This document shows, piece by piece, positions 28,125-36,302 of a stretch of 64,000 nucleotides of DNA. Source of the stretch: Marinobacterium nitratireducens (lineage in GTDB: Bacteria; Pseudomonadota; Gammaproteobacteria; Pseudomonadales; Balneatricaceae); contig NZ_BMLT01000001.1 in assembly GCF_014645375.1 (NCBI RefSeq), positions 492,835 to 556,834 on the forward strand. The letters are read 5' to 3'. Under the pieces are notes generated by a model that was given only the letters and a program-made list of their open reading frames with translations, was not told the origin of the DNA and searched no databases. A program made the translations under genes and the position numbers. The first letter of the stretch is position 1. Each line of letters opens with the position of its first letter.

Positions 28125-28561
28125 TCAATCTGATGATGGGACTGCCGACCATGGTGTTCTGCCTGCTGATGCAGTCACTGCTGGTCATGGTCGTGGTGCG
28201 CTACTACGGGCGCCATCGCCACCAGATCGAGAATGACTCCTTTACCAGCAGCCTGATCGTGATCAATGTGGTGATGCTGCTGCTGGTGCTGGGCAACCTG
28301 GTGCAGGTGGCCATCTGGGCGCTGCTGTTCCTGTCGCTTGGCGAGTTCGAGGCATTCGCCGAAGCCTTCTATCATTCGGCGGTCAACTTCGCGACCCTCG
28401 GATACGGGGACTTCGTCATGTCCGAACGCCACAAGCTGCTTGGGCCGCTGCAGGCGATCAACGGCGTGCTGATGATCGGCGTGTCGACCGCGGCGCTGAT
28501 GTCGGCGTTCCAGGACGCGATGAAGAAAACCCTGGAGGCGCGAAAGGGGGGAAGCGTTTAG
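28118..28561 (+). CDS. K+ channel-like two-pore-loop membrane protein
   Basis: A 147-residue protein with TM segments near 5-28 and 45-72, a pore helix plus filter NFATLGYGDFVM (about 92-103), and a last TM (about 110-130). TLGYGD is the canonical potassium selectivity filter (T-x-G-Y-G-D), placing it in the Ion_trans_2 family. No RCK/TrkA-N regulatory domain is fused. The ATG at 28118 overlaps the DUF2955 stop by 7 bases, so it is the last gene of the exporter operon. It may balance charge or sense membrane state during export; that role is inference. Confidence 0.82.
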   Translation: MLINLMMGLPTMVFCLLMQSLLVMVVVRYYGRHRHQIENDSFTSSLIVINVVMLLLVLGNLVQVAIWALLFLSLGEFEAFAEAFYHSAVNFATLGYGDFVMSERHKLLGPLQAINGVLMIGVSTAALMSAFQDAMKKTLEARKGGSV

Positions 28562-28674
28562 ACGACCAGCAAACAGGCCTCGGTGCCGGTCCCGTTGCCG
28601 GTGCAGCTTCGCTGCGCTCAGCCGCACCCTGCGCATACTGTTCAGGATCAACCGCCAACAGGGCCTGCAGAGGC

Positions 28675-29091
28675 TCAGTGATGACGCTGACCGGCCTTGA
28701 TGCCGGCCTGTGCGAAGCCATTGTCGTCGGCGCTGAAGTAGCCCCGGTCCTCGCCGATGGCGACCAGCTCGTCCATGATGTAGGTCACCAGCAGAATATG
28801 CAGCAGCTCGTGGAAACAGAGGTGCTCGTACTCCCCGCGAACCGGCAGGATATCCGATAGCTCCATCGTCAGCAGCCCGTCCAGCTGCATGAAGGTCTCC
28901 AGCACCACGTATTTGACGCCGTAGACATCGTAAAGCTTGGTCAGGGTCTCGTTCAATACCCGCTCGACCCTCTGCTGTGCGCCCTGCACGTAGTCGTATT
29001 CGTGTTTCTGCGCAGAACTCTGCAATTTTTCCCAGTCGCTCAAAACGGATTGCTTGATGGCGGCAATGGCTTTGAGGATATCGGTATTCAC
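28675..29091 (-). CDS. Hypothetical protein with HELLH motif
   Basis: About 138 residues from a GTG at 29091 (VNTDILKAIAAIKQ), chosen because GGAGA lies 7 bases upstream; the frame extends to 29184 with other possible starts. It is largely helical (SVLSDWEKLQSSAQKHEYDYVQ) and contains CFHELLHILLVTYIMDEL, which fits the HExxH metal-binding pattern. I see no other peptidase feature, so this may be chance. It lies about 100 bases downstream of the CofD-like gene on the same strand and may share its transcript. The C-terminus is His-rich. Confidence 0.6.
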   Translation of the reverse strand: MNTDILKAIAAIKQSVLSDWEKLQSSAQKHEYDYVQGAQQRVERVLNETLTKLYDVYGVKYVVLETFMQLDGLLTMELSDILPVRGEYEHLCFHELLHILLVTYIMDELVAIGEDRGYFSADDNGFAQAGIKAGQRHH

Positions 29092-29187
29092 TAGGCGCTC
29101 TCCACGAAAATCAGCGGCATCAGGGTGGACCATGATACCGGAATTGGCGCCGCTCCAACACTCGACAAGACGTATAGGCAGCAAGCC

Positions 29188-30375
29188 TCAGGCCAGGGAC
29201 AACAGCGCCTCGACCAGGCGCTCGTTATCGTAGTGAGGGCCGGAGCGCGGGTCGATCAGCCTGAGATCGATCAGTTCGATGCCGAGCGAGGACAGCAGCT
29301 GCGCGGGAATACCGCCCGGGTAGCGACCGTGCCTGCTGTCGACGATGACGAAGTTGAGCAGATCGGCGGGCGCCGTCACGCCATCGCGACCCAGCGCCTC
29401 GAGCAGGGTGCGAATGCAGTCCTCCAGCGTCATGCCGATCTGCTCGGGGTCGTTTCCCTGATTGGGAATATAAACCTTGGGGCAATCATTGCGGGCGATC
29501 GCGCGTCCGACCCCCTCGGGTAAAAGATTCGCCACCAGGCTGGAGTAGAAGCTTCCCGGCGGATAGCAGATCAGATCGGCCTGCTGGATCAGCGTTCGAT
29601 TGCCTTTGGGCAGCTGTGAGGTGGTCTCATCGGGCTTTTCCAGCGATTCGCACAGGCAGAGCCTGCGGATCCGTGAGGACACGGGTGCCACCTCCTTGCC
29701 GGTGAGGCGATGCTGGCCGATAACGGTACTGCCGTCTTCCAGCTCGGCTTTCAGGTGCAGATCGTCGTCGACGATGGCGCAGACGGTGCCCTGAACGTTG
29801 ACCAGCTTGGAGAAGAGGAACAGGATCGGCTCAAGGTCGCGGTGGTGGTTGATGTATCCCCCGGAGAGCAGCAGGTTCCCGATACTGGCGCCTGACAGGT
29901 TGAACGCCTCCGGCATGGCATCCACGAAGTAGCCCAGGTGATTGCAGATCAGCCGGCGCATCGGTTGCGGGATCGCCCCGATCAGCGGGTCTTCGCCGCT
30001 CACCATCCGCTCCAGGCGGGCACGCAGCTCGCTGTCGGGCGGCTCGGATGGCAGACGGTAGCTGAAAAGCGCGAACACTTCCGGGTGTCCGAGCACGGTT
30101 TCATCCGCCAGGGCCATCAGGCGGCTGCGCAGGTCGCCGACCGCCGGCATCGAGAAGGCATCCCTCAGCTTGGCGGAACTGCCGCCGGAGTCGAAGGGGG
30201 TGACCAGATGAATGGAGTTGTGGGTGTAGTTTTTCAGCGTACGCGACAACCCGGTCAGTGCCGTGCCACCGCTGAAAAAGAGTATGCGCGGGCCCAGCTC
30301 CGGAATCTTTCGATAGCGGCTGACCTTGAGCGGATCCGGAATATTCAGACTGCGGCTCACGCGCACTTTCGGCAT
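29188..30375 (-). CDS. CofD-like protein of the GAK type
   Basis: CofD/UPF0052-superfamily protein of 395 residues. The fold's P-loop-like start ILFFSGGTALTGLSRTLKNY is followed by HLVTPFDSGGSSAKLRDAFSMPAVGDLRSRL, LSGASIGNLLLSGGYI and DLICYPPGSFYSSLVANLLP. The acidic loop QGTVCAIVDDDLHLKAELEDG is also typical. CofD transfers lactyl-phosphate in F420 synthesis, but this branch resembles the protein named 'GAK system CofD-like', which pairs elsewhere with an ATP-grasp enzyme of unknown function. No ATP-grasp partner is seen here. The ATG at 30375 has GAGG 7 bases upstream. The family is firm; the GAK subgroup is from memory. Confidence 0.8.
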   Translation of the reverse strand: MPKVRVSRSLNIPDPLKVSRYRKIPELGPRILFFSGGTALTGLSRTLKNYTHNSIHLVTPFDSGGSSAKLRDAFSMPAVGDLRSRLMALADETVLGHPEVFALFSYRLPSEPPDSELRARLERMVSGEDPLIGAIPQPMRRLICNHLGYFVDAMPEAFNLSGASIGNLLLSGGYINHHRDLEPILFLFSKLVNVQGTVCAIVDDDLHLKAELEDGSTVIGQHRLTGKEVAPVSSRIRRLCLCESLEKPDETTSQLPKGNRTLIQQADLICYPPGSFYSSLVANLLPEGVGRAIARNDCPKVYIPNQGNDPEQIGMTLEDCIRTLLEALGRDGVTAPADLLNFVIVDSRHGRYPGGIPAQLLSSLGIELIDLRLIDPRSGPHYDNERLVEALLSLA

Positions 30376-30490
30376 GGGAGATCCTCGGGGCTTTGCGACA
30401 CGTCTCCAGATCGCAAGGTCCTGCAAGTTTAACTGTCACTATAGCGAATTAGGGTGCCCCAAAGGTACCGGGCACGCCTGCGCCGGCAGA

Positions 30491-31600
30491 TTACCGCCGC
30501 TGGCGCAGATACTCGACGAAGCCTGCATTTTCGATCAGGTAATCGCTGCGGCCCATCTGCGAGATCAGGCGCTGGCGTTTCAGCTTCTTCAGCGACGCGG
30601 TTATGCCACTGACCTTCACCGACAGGCCGAATCGCTCCTTGATCAGCTTCAGTGTGTCCTCGGCGTAGAGCCGGTTGCAGCGCTCTCGAATCAGCGTCAG
30701 CACGGCCCTGTCGGTGGCATTGAGTTTCTGTACCAGCTGCTCGAAGCCGCCATCCAGCACCAGCTGGTCCTGCACCAGATCGGCCGCCTCGCGGACGCTG
30801 CACTGATTCATCACCAGATGCTGAATCAGCTTGCTGAGCCAGAACGGGGAATTGTCGAACTGACGCGTGAAAACGTCGGTGATCTCGCGTACGTCATAGT
30901 GCAGCTCGAAACGGGTCCGCAGTATGTCGCAACAATGACGCACCAGCTCCTCGCCCATGGCCGGAAACTCGACCATATACGCCGAGTTGTAGAACGGCAT
31001 CTTGTCGTCGGCGAACATGGCCTGCATGCCGTTGCGCGAAGAGCCGGCATAGACCACGGGCAGCTTGTGGCCGTGAAGGTCAAAGGCGGTCCGGAGCGTG
31101 CCCTGCAGGGGATGGAAGGCCGGACTCTCGGCCAGGTGCTGAATTTCGTCGATGACCAGCAGCGGCCTGCAGTTTGGCGTTTCGACCAGCTGCGACAGCA
31201 GCTGACCGACATGGGTCAGAACACCGGGCGCGATGATCGGCAGCGGGCTGTTGAACTCGAACCCCATCTTGCCGATCAGGCTGTTGCCGACTTCGAGCTT
31301 CTTGACCTCGCTGGCCAGCACCGACTTGATGCGTTTGCGGTCCTTGAGGCCGGAGAGGGCCGCCTTCAGGGCTTCGATAATGGTCTCGTGCGGATGCTCG
31401 GGCGAGGCCCAGAGGTTGGCGTAGATCGGCAGATAGCCTTGTTCCAGGGCCAGCGGACAGAAATCCCGCAGCAGAAACTCGGTCTTGCCGACCCGCCGCA
31501 CCCCCAGCAGCGCAATCCGGTTCATGATGCCCTGGGTTACGCCCTGGAGGTAGCGCTCGGCCAGTTCCCGGCGCGGATAGTGCCAATCGATAACGCTCAC
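30491..31600 (-). CDS. AAA/STAND-like ATPase with winged-helix C-terminus
   Basis: P-loop ATPase of 369 residues. It resembles the 'archaeal-type' AAA ATPases: the N-terminus has HYPRRELAERYLQGV, then Walker A LLGVRRVGKTEFLL (about 31-44). Walker B is LLVIDEIQHLAE (about 146-157), followed by VYAGSSRNGMQAMF as sensor-like segment. The C-terminal 90 residues (TLKLIKERFGLSVKVSGITASLKKL) look like a winged helix. It may act as a regulator or DNA-tethered switch. It is preceded by two tandem operator-like repeats (31622-31660), suggesting autoregulation. It is transcribed toward the CofD-like gene, 115 bases away. Confidence 0.8.
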   Translation of the reverse strand: MSVIDWHYPRRELAERYLQGVTQGIMNRIALLGVRRVGKTEFLLRDFCPLALEQGYLPIYANLWASPEHPHETIIEALKAALSGLKDRKRIKSVLASEVKKLEVGNSLIGKMGFEFNSPLPIIAPGVLTHVGQLLSQLVETPNCRPLLVIDEIQHLAESPAFHPLQGTLRTAFDLHGHKLPVVYAGSSRNGMQAMFADDKMPFYNSAYMVEFPAMGEELVRHCCDILRTRFELHYDVREITDVFTRQFDNSPFWLSKLIQHLVMNQCSVREAADLVQDQLVLDGGFEQLVQKLNATDRAVLTLIRERCNRLYAEDTLKLIKERFGLSVKVSGITASLKKLKRQRLISQMGRSDYLIENAGFVEYLRQRR

Positions 31601-31621
31601 AAGCAGCCTCTTTTTCCATAA

Positions 31622-31660
31622 TTTTACACGCCACGTAAAATTTTACGCGCTACGTATAAA
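31622..31660 (-). promoter_or_regulatory. Tandem operator-like repeats upstream of the ATPase gene
   Basis: Two near-identical abutting units, TTTTACACGCCACGTAAAA (31622-31640) and TTTTACGCGCTACGTATAAA (31641-31660), each have TTTAC...GTAAA-type dyad symmetry. They start 21 bases upstream of the ATPase start and stand out as AT-rich in a GC-rich context. This is the layout of a pair of dimer sites for a repressor, perhaps the ATPase's own winged-helix domain. Confidence 0.55.
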
Positions 31661-31701
31661 TATGGCAAAAAGAACCGCCTGCCGGAGATCGCAGACGCCG
31701 G

Positions 31702-32478
31702 TTATTCGCCACGCTCAAGCCGCCTGCGGATATTCTCGGCCCGCTCGCCGGCGCCGGGGTGGGTCGAGAGGAGGCTGCTTTGACTGCCGCCGAGCCCGGC
31801 CAGCTTCTCAAACCCGCTGACCAGCCCATCACGCGGTATGCCTCGCTCGCCCAGCAATTCGAAAGAGAAATTGTCGGCCTCTCGCTCCTGATACTGCGAG
31901 AACTGGGCGTTGACAAGCTGTTCGGCCAGATCGCCGATCTGGGAGCTCGACAATGCCACCGCGGTGGCATTGCCGGTCGCGGTGGCATTGCCGGTCGCGG
32001 CGATAGCGCCACGGGCGGCGGCGGTGGCGTAGGCGGTCTGCATCGCCTTGCGGGTATGACCCAGGGCCACGTGACCCAGCTCGTGCCCGAGCACGCCTTC
32101 GAGCTCGTTGTCGGTCATCAGGTCCATCAGGCCGCTGTAAACACGCACGCAACCATTGGCCATGGCCCAGGCATTCGGTTCGCTGTTCATGTAGACGCGG
32201 TAGTTGACGGCGGTTCCGTCGATCTGATGACCGAGCCGGTCGGCAATACCGGTCAGGCGCTTGCCGTACTTGCTGCTGACGTCGGCCAGCATATTATTGG
32301 CGTCCATCTGCGCACAGGTCTGGTTGGCGACGGTTTTTACCTGGGTATCGCTGAGCATATAGGACTGCGCGGCCAGCATGCCGGACTGCAGCATGGACTG
32401 CGACGACAGCGTCTGGCAACCGGCCAGCAGAGTGGCGCCGCAAAGCCCGATCATGGAGAAGGCGTTACGAATATGCAT
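31702..32478 (-). CDS. loiP: M48-family metalloprotease lipoprotein
   Basis: Zinc peptidase of 258 residues with a lipoprotein signal (LLAGC, C21). The metal-binding motif is HELGH (132-136), followed by ALGH, and the third ligand region is EREADNFSFELL. The architecture and length match E. coli LoiP (YggG), an outer-membrane-associated stress protease, rather than the longer HtpX or BepA. An internal 18-bp DNA duplication (31963-31998) gives a repeated ATGNAT hexapeptide between catalytic and downstream segments. It stands on its own on the minus strand, downstream of an MFS exporter gene. Confidence 0.86.
   Translation of the reverse strand: MHIRNAFSMIGLCGATLLAGCQTLSSQSMLQSGMLAAQSYMLSDTQVKTVANQTCAQMDANNMLADVSSKYGKRLTGIADRLGHQIDGTAVNYRVYMNSEPNAWAMANGCVRVYSGLMDLMTDNELEGVLGHELGHVALGHTRKAMQTAYATAAARGAIAATGNATATGNATAVALSSSQIGDLAEQLVNAQFSQYQEREADNFSFELLGERGIPRDGLVSGFEKLAGLGGSQSSLLSTHPGAGERAENIRRRLERGE
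31963..31998. repeat. Two perfect tandem copies of an 18-bp unit inside loiP
   Basis: GGTGGCATTGCCGGTCGC occurs at 31963-31980 and again immediately at 31981-31998. It encodes a six-residue repeat in frame, so copy-number change would not shift the reading frame. A slipped-strand origin is likely. Confidence 0.85.
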
Positions 32479-32563
32479 GAATCTCGTCCTTGTCGAAAAG
32501 CAGGGAAATCGCTGCCGAGTATACGCGTTTCAGACTGAACCTTGCATGTCCGGCTGACGGCAA

Positions 32564-33781
32564 TCAAGCGCGCATATCCAGACGGTCGCGCCGGGCAAGG
32601 TCCGGGAACCAGCGCATCCACAGCGCCACCACGCCCAAGGTTCCGATCCCGCCGATCACAATCGCCGGCACGGCACCGACCCAGGCCGCGAGCACCCCCG
32701 ATTCGAACTCGCCAAGCTGGTTCGAGGTGCTGATGAATATCGAGTTGACGGCGCTGACGCGGCCGCGCATCTCATCCGGCGTTTCGAGCTGCACCAGAGT
32801 GGAGCGGATCACCACGCTGACCATATCGGCCGCGCCCATCACCAGCAACGCCACTATGGACAGCCACAGCATTTCGGACAGCCCGAAGACGATCGTCATG
32901 GCGCCGAAAACCGCCACCGCGACGAACATCTTCGGCCCGACCCGGCGCCCGATCGGACGCCACGCCAGATACACCGACATCAGCACCGCACCGACCGCCG
33001 GGGCGCTGCGCAGTAACCCCAGTCCCCAGGGGCCGGTCTCGAGAATATCCCGGGCGACGATCGGCAGCAGTGCCGTGACGCTGCCCAGCAACACCGCGAA
33101 CATATCCAGCGAAATGGAACCGAAAATCACCGGATTCCTCCAGGTGAAGCGCAGCCCGCCCAGAAGCGAATCGAGCGTGACCGGGCGCTTCTCGCGCCGG
33201 TCCTGCCGGTAACGCAGGTTGGCGAGAATCAGCGCCGAGAGCAGACAGCAAGCCGTACTGGTGCCATACAGCGCGCCGGCACCCAGGAGGTAGATAAGGC
33301 CGCCCAGAGCCGGGCCGACGATGGTGGTGGCCTCACGTCCTGACGCCGTCCAGGTCAGCGCCGGCGCCAGCAGATCGGCGCTGACAATATTGGGCACCAT
33401 TGCCTGGGTCGCCGGCGCCTCGAAGGCCCGCGCCGTTCCCATCGCGATACAGCAGCCGTAAATGATCGCAGGCGTTATCAGACCCATGATGCTGGTAACC
33501 GCGAGCACCGCGATGGTCAGCGTCATGGCCGACCGGCACAACAGCAGGATCAGATGGCGGTCATGATTGTCGGCCACATGCCCGGCGTAGAACGTCAGAA
33601 GCAACTGGGGCAGATACCGCGCCAGACCAACCAGCCCCAGGCTGAGCGCACTGTCGGTAAGGTTGTAGATCTGCCAGCCAAGACCGACCAGCAGCATCTG
33701 GAACGCCAGCGAGAAAGCCATCTGACCTATCCAGAAGCGCATGAAAGAGCGGTGTTTGAGCAGCGAAGCATTCGACGTCAT
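32564..33781 (-). CDS. MFS transporter, drug/siderophore-exporter type
   Basis: Major facilitator of 405 residues with about 12 hydrophobic segments. The segment YLPQLLLTFYAGHVADNHDRHLILLLCR between TM2 and TM3 has the motif A-like GxxADxxxRR pattern, here GHVADNHDRH. A second half starts near SLLGGLRFTWRNPVIFG. The ending RGRVSAVNSIFISTSNQLGEFESG is typical of the EntS/MFS_3-type exporters. It should export a small hydrophobic or siderophore-like molecule, but no biosynthetic genes are nearby. It is preceded by a gap of about 250 bases with a GC-poor stretch. Confidence 0.86.
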   Translation of the reverse strand: MTSNASLLKHRSFMRFWIGQMAFSLAFQMLLVGLGWQIYNLTDSALSLGLVGLARYLPQLLLTFYAGHVADNHDRHLILLLCRSAMTLTIAVLAVTSIMGLITPAIIYGCCIAMGTARAFEAPATQAMVPNIVSADLLAPALTWTASGREATTIVGPALGGLIYLLGAGALYGTSTACCLLSALILANLRYRQDRREKRPVTLDSLLGGLRFTWRNPVIFGSISLDMFAVLLGSVTALLPIVARDILETGPWGLGLLRSAPAVGAVLMSVYLAWRPIGRRVGPKMFVAVAVFGAMTIVFGLSEMLWLSIVALLVMGAADMVSVVIRSTLVQLETPDEMRGRVSAVNSIFISTSNQLGEFESGVLAAWVGAVPAIVIGGIGTLGVVALWMRWFPDLARRDRLDMRA

Positions 33782-34030
33782 GGCAGTCCCTGGCAGCGTC
33801 GCCGGCGGTGCCGGGACTTGGGTGAAACGCAGTGGCCGTGAAAAGGGGGCTAAGGATAGGTCGCAGACGGCGCGGGGGCAACATTAACAATGTTCAGCCG
33901 TAACGGGCCAAAATATGACCGGGCTCAACCCCCTTTCGCGACAATTGATTAAACTGAAAGTGAAGAAGGAAAAAGCAACGGGACGGGAAGCCCCAGGGAA
34001 ACCTTGGAAAATAAAAGGGGGAGGTGGATC

Positions 34031-34294
34031 ATGTTAACCTATCAGGAATGCCTCGACATGTCGGGCTTGACCGAGGACGAGATCGAGGCGATCGCCGAAC
34101 ACGAACGGATGGATCCGATGATAGCGGCTGCGCTCGGGCAGTACCTTATCGTCAAAGACGACGAGGCACGTATCCGCACTATCATCTTGGACGATATCAA
34201 AAAAGCGGAGAAGGGAGGCAACGAAGCCCACGCCGAGGCCCTGCGAAAGGTACTGAAACACTTCCTCGCTACGCATCCGGATCGCAAGGACTGA
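34031..34294 (+). CDS. Small acidic hypothetical protein, 87 aa
   Basis: Starts at the ATG at 34031, preceded by GGGGGAGGTGGATC, a strong ribosome site; an earlier in-frame ATG at 34004 has none. The protein is helical and acidic (LTEDEIEAIAEHERMDPMIAAALGQYLI), with a charged C-terminal helix (KKAEKGGNEAHAEALRKVLKHFL). It resembles small conserved proteins of marine gammaproteobacteria, but I cannot name a family. A 12-bp hairpin terminator follows 53 bases after the stop. Confidence 0.68.
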   Translation: MLTYQECLDMSGLTEDEIEAIAEHERMDPMIAAALGQYLIVKDDEARIRTIILDDIKKAEKGGNEAHAEALRKVLKHFLATHPDRKD

Positions 34295-34346
34295 CGACGA
34301 TGCTTTCCGAAACGCGCACCGGCGCGCCGCAAACCGACTTATGATG

Positions 34347-34375
34347 CGATGGCCCGGCCAGGTGCCGGGCCATCG
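34347..34375. terminator. Strong hairpin between convergent genes
   Basis: CGATGGCCCGGC (34347-34358) and GCCGGGCCATCG (34364-34375) form a perfect 12-bp stem with a 5-base loop. It lies between the plus-strand 87-aa gene and the minus-strand 47-aa gene, so it probably ends both transcripts. There is no long U run on either strand, so termination may be partly Rho-assisted. Confidence 0.75.
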
Positions 34376-34386
34376 ACATAAAGCCC

Positions 34387-34530
34387 TTAACCGCCGGAGA
34401 GGTACAGATTCAAGTGCTCGGACGATGCAGGCTGCCAGCCATAGCCGTACAGGGTGCTGCCGACGGCAGCAACGCCGCTGGCAACCGCGAACAGCATGAT
34501 CAGGACCAGTACCGGTATCATTATTTTCAT
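34387..34530 (-). CDS. Short membrane or secreted peptide, 47 aa
   Basis: Reading from the ATG at 34530 gives 47 residues: a hydrophobic segment MIPVLVLIMLFAVASGVAA, then a polar tail with aromatic residues (LYGYGWQPASS) ending LYLSGG. GAGG lies 6 bases before the ATG. It could be a small single-pass membrane protein, or a signal peptide with a 25-residue mature peptide. It has its own terminator on the far side. No family is recognised. Confidence 0.55.
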   Translation of the reverse strand: MKIMIPVLVLIMLFAVASGVAAVGSTLYGYGWQPASSEHLNLYLSGG

Positions 34531-34880
34531 TGTCGACCTCGTGTCCGGTTATCAGTAACCAGGCGATCCGACACCCCGGTCGCCTGGTCTGCATATGCTT
34601 CGATTGCGTCTGCACATGCATCAACTGCATCAGACGGACCAACAATAGCAGCCGCTTGATTCGATTGGACTTTGAGCGAATTTCCCGACAACAGCGAGTT
34701 GTACCTGTTCGGAAACGCCGACAAATTGTGTATCAAGGCCAGACGATACTGTCCGATAAACCGAACACCGGACCAGACTTGACCTATCGGGATAAGGACA
34801 GGCCGCCCCGGACATCCTGCCGCCTGGATGGCAACAGAACTCCGGTGGCGGTTTCACGCATCCTGGGGGGCTCAGGATCT
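34531..34880. other. Intergenic region between the 47-aa peptide gene and dksA
   Basis: About 350 bases with no convincing gene. An inverted repeat CCAGGCGA...TCGCCTGG (34559-34587) lies in the presumed 5' leader of the 47-aa peptide gene. The rest is mixed composition with no long repeat; the dksA transcript must terminate here or read through. Confidence 0.45.
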
Positions 34881-35312
34881 CTAGCGCTGCGTGCGCTCCT
34901 TGATCTCCGCAATGTTCTTGCAATCCACGCAGAGGTCCGCAGTCGGCCTGGCTTCCAGGCGCCGGATACCGATCTCGATACCGCAGGTATCGCAATAGCC
35001 GTAATCCTCTTCGCGAATCCGCTCCAGGGTCTTGTCGATCTTGCGGATCAGTTTGCTCTCACGGTCACGGGTGCGAAGTTCAAGGTTCATCTCTTCCTGA
35101 TGCGTGGCCCGGTCCAGCGGATCGGCATGGTTCATCGGTCCCTGCTGGAGGTGCCCGACGGTACCCGCGATCTCTTCCTGCAGCGCGGTGCGCCATTTCA
35201 GCAGGATCTGCCGGAAATGAGCGAGCTGCTCATCGTTCATGTAGTCTTCGTTTTCAGCGATGACGTAAGGGGTGAAGCTGATGTCACTGGACTGATTTGC
35301 GTTCTGTAGCAT
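34881..35312 (-). CDS. dksA: RNA polymerase-binding transcription factor DksA
   Basis: DksA/TraR-family protein of 143 residues. It binds RNA polymerase in the secondary channel and, with ppGpp, mediates the stringent response. The coiled-coil core reads MNDEQLAHFRQILLKWRTAL, with DPLDRAT at the tip (the functional D-x2-D-x-A motif) and LRTRDRESKLIRKIDKTLERI in the second helix. The C4 zinc finger follows, CDTCGIEIGIRRLEARPTADLCVDC, with all four Cys. The start at 35312 keeps the N-terminal extension seen in E. coli DksA. It is the last clearly host-like gene before the island. Confidence 0.95.
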   Translation of the reverse strand: MLQNANQSSDISFTPYVIAENEDYMNDEQLAHFRQILLKWRTALQEEIAGTVGHLQQGPMNHADPLDRATHQEEMNLELRTRDRESKLIRKIDKTLERIREEDYGYCDTCGIEIGIRRLEARPTADLCVDCKNIAEIKERTQR

Positions 35313-35416
35313 GTTAAACCACTGTTTTTCTGGTTTTTTTGAACGATCAGCGAAGCTACCAGAATTTACCCACCTGCGCCAGCGCTACCAGAGCGCCTTT
35401 GCCCCATGGGTCCGGG

Positions 35417-35692
35417 CTAGCGGCAAAACGTCTCGAGAAAGCGACTCTGGTCACTGCTGCAGTGGCCTTGCCGCGTGAACCGGCCAAAATAGTGCACCAA
35501 CTCGTCAAAACAGCCGTCTGCTTTGCGGCAGAAGACCTTGCGCCCCCTGAGGCCCCCGGCGAACTGGGCATCCAGTCGATGAATGACATCCCCGGCGTCA
35601 TCCGGGACCCTGAGATGGGCATCGTCGTCAACGTCAATCAGCACAAAGCGATCGTTTGCCTCGATGATCGAGTAGTCGGCATGCTCTAACAT
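35417..35692 (-). CDS. Hypothetical acidic protein, 91 aa
   Basis: Starts at the ATG at 35692 with GGAGAG 8 bases upstream; an earlier in-frame ATG exists at 35716. The N-terminal half is strand-rich and acidic (YSIIEANDRFVLIDVDDDAHLRVPDD). The C-terminal half contains CRKADGCFDELVHYFGRF. I do not recognise the family. It lies between dksA and the first island remnants and may mark the left junction. Confidence 0.5.
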   Translation of the reverse strand: MLEHADYSIIEANDRFVLIDVDDDAHLRVPDDAGDVIHRLDAQFAGGLRGRKVFCRKADGCFDELVHYFGRFTRQGHCSSDQSRFLETFCR

Positions 35693-35777
35693 GATATGGC
35701 TCTCCGAAATACTCACACTCTAAAAGCATAGCCCCATAGCATAGCCACATTAACCGTGTGACAGTTTCCTTACCTGT

Positions 35778-35972
35778 GTGGCAAAGACAGGCAGGGTGAA
35801 CAGCCAGAGCGAAGGCTTCCCAGGAAGCGTGCGCTGGTTCAACGACATGCTGATCAACGGCATGATAGAGATGGAATGCCCGCGGCCACACAAGGAGACG
35901 CTGAAGCTGCTTGAGCAGCTGCCAGCGCAGACCAAATGCTTGCGAAGAAAGTTAATTTTTGAATGTAACTAG
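35778..35972 (+). CDS. Doubtful small ORF, possible remnant
   Basis: A 64-codon frame with a GTG start and no visible ribosome site, whose product contains WFNDMLINGMIEME and HKETLKLLEQLPAQ. It could be the fragment of a helix-rich phage or plasmid protein. Its neighbourhood holds other broken genes. I place little weight on it. Confidence 0.2.
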   Translation: MAKTGRVNSQSEGFPGSVRWFNDMLINGMIEMECPRPHKETLKLLEQLPAQTKCLRRKLIFECN

Positions 35973-35987
35973 CTGAAATTTAAGAGC

Positions 35988-36221
35988 ATGGCGGTGAAAT
36001 CAAAGTACTACATCGACTGGAATGTCGGCGGCTGGAACTGTGAGAAGAACGCCCGTAGCCGTGATGCGCTGGTGATTCTAGACCCGCAGCAGCAGTTGGT
36101 TGGCACGCCCTGGCGCGGCAACCTGCGAGCGACCATCCACGCTGCCATTGATGACCGGGATTGGATCGAGCGGCTTATTCACCTCGTGAGTTGTGTCCAG
36201 AAATATCCAGTTTTAAACTGA
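35988..36221 (+). pseudogene. Truncated N-terminus of an RNase H-fold-like protein
   Basis: The start YYIDWNVGGWNCEKNARSRDALVILD, with Asp at the end of a first strand followed by a Gly-rich turn, resembles the first strands of an RNase H-like fold. WRGNLRATIHAAIDDRDW follows. The frame ends at 36221 after only 77 codons, just where a run of TCCAGTTTAAA-type repeats begins (36198 on). This looks like a gene cut by a mobile element. The fold call is tentative. Confidence 0.4.
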
Positions 36222-36302
36222 ATTCTGGCCCTTTATAGATCAAAGACTTAACGGAATTTTTCCAGTTGGCAGCTGCTGACGTTTCCAGTTTAAACCTGAA
36301 TT
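36196..36302. repeat. Repeated TCCAGTTTAAACTGAATT motifs, possible IS end
   Basis: TCCAGTTTTAAACTGAATT (36206-36224) and TCCAGTTTAAACCTGAATT (36284-36302) are near-identical and partly palindromic (CAGTTT/AAACTG). A half copy TCCAGTTGG lies between them at 36261. Multiple short terminal repeats of this kind are typical of IS21-family ends. No transposase gene remains, so this would be a remnant. Confidence 0.4.
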
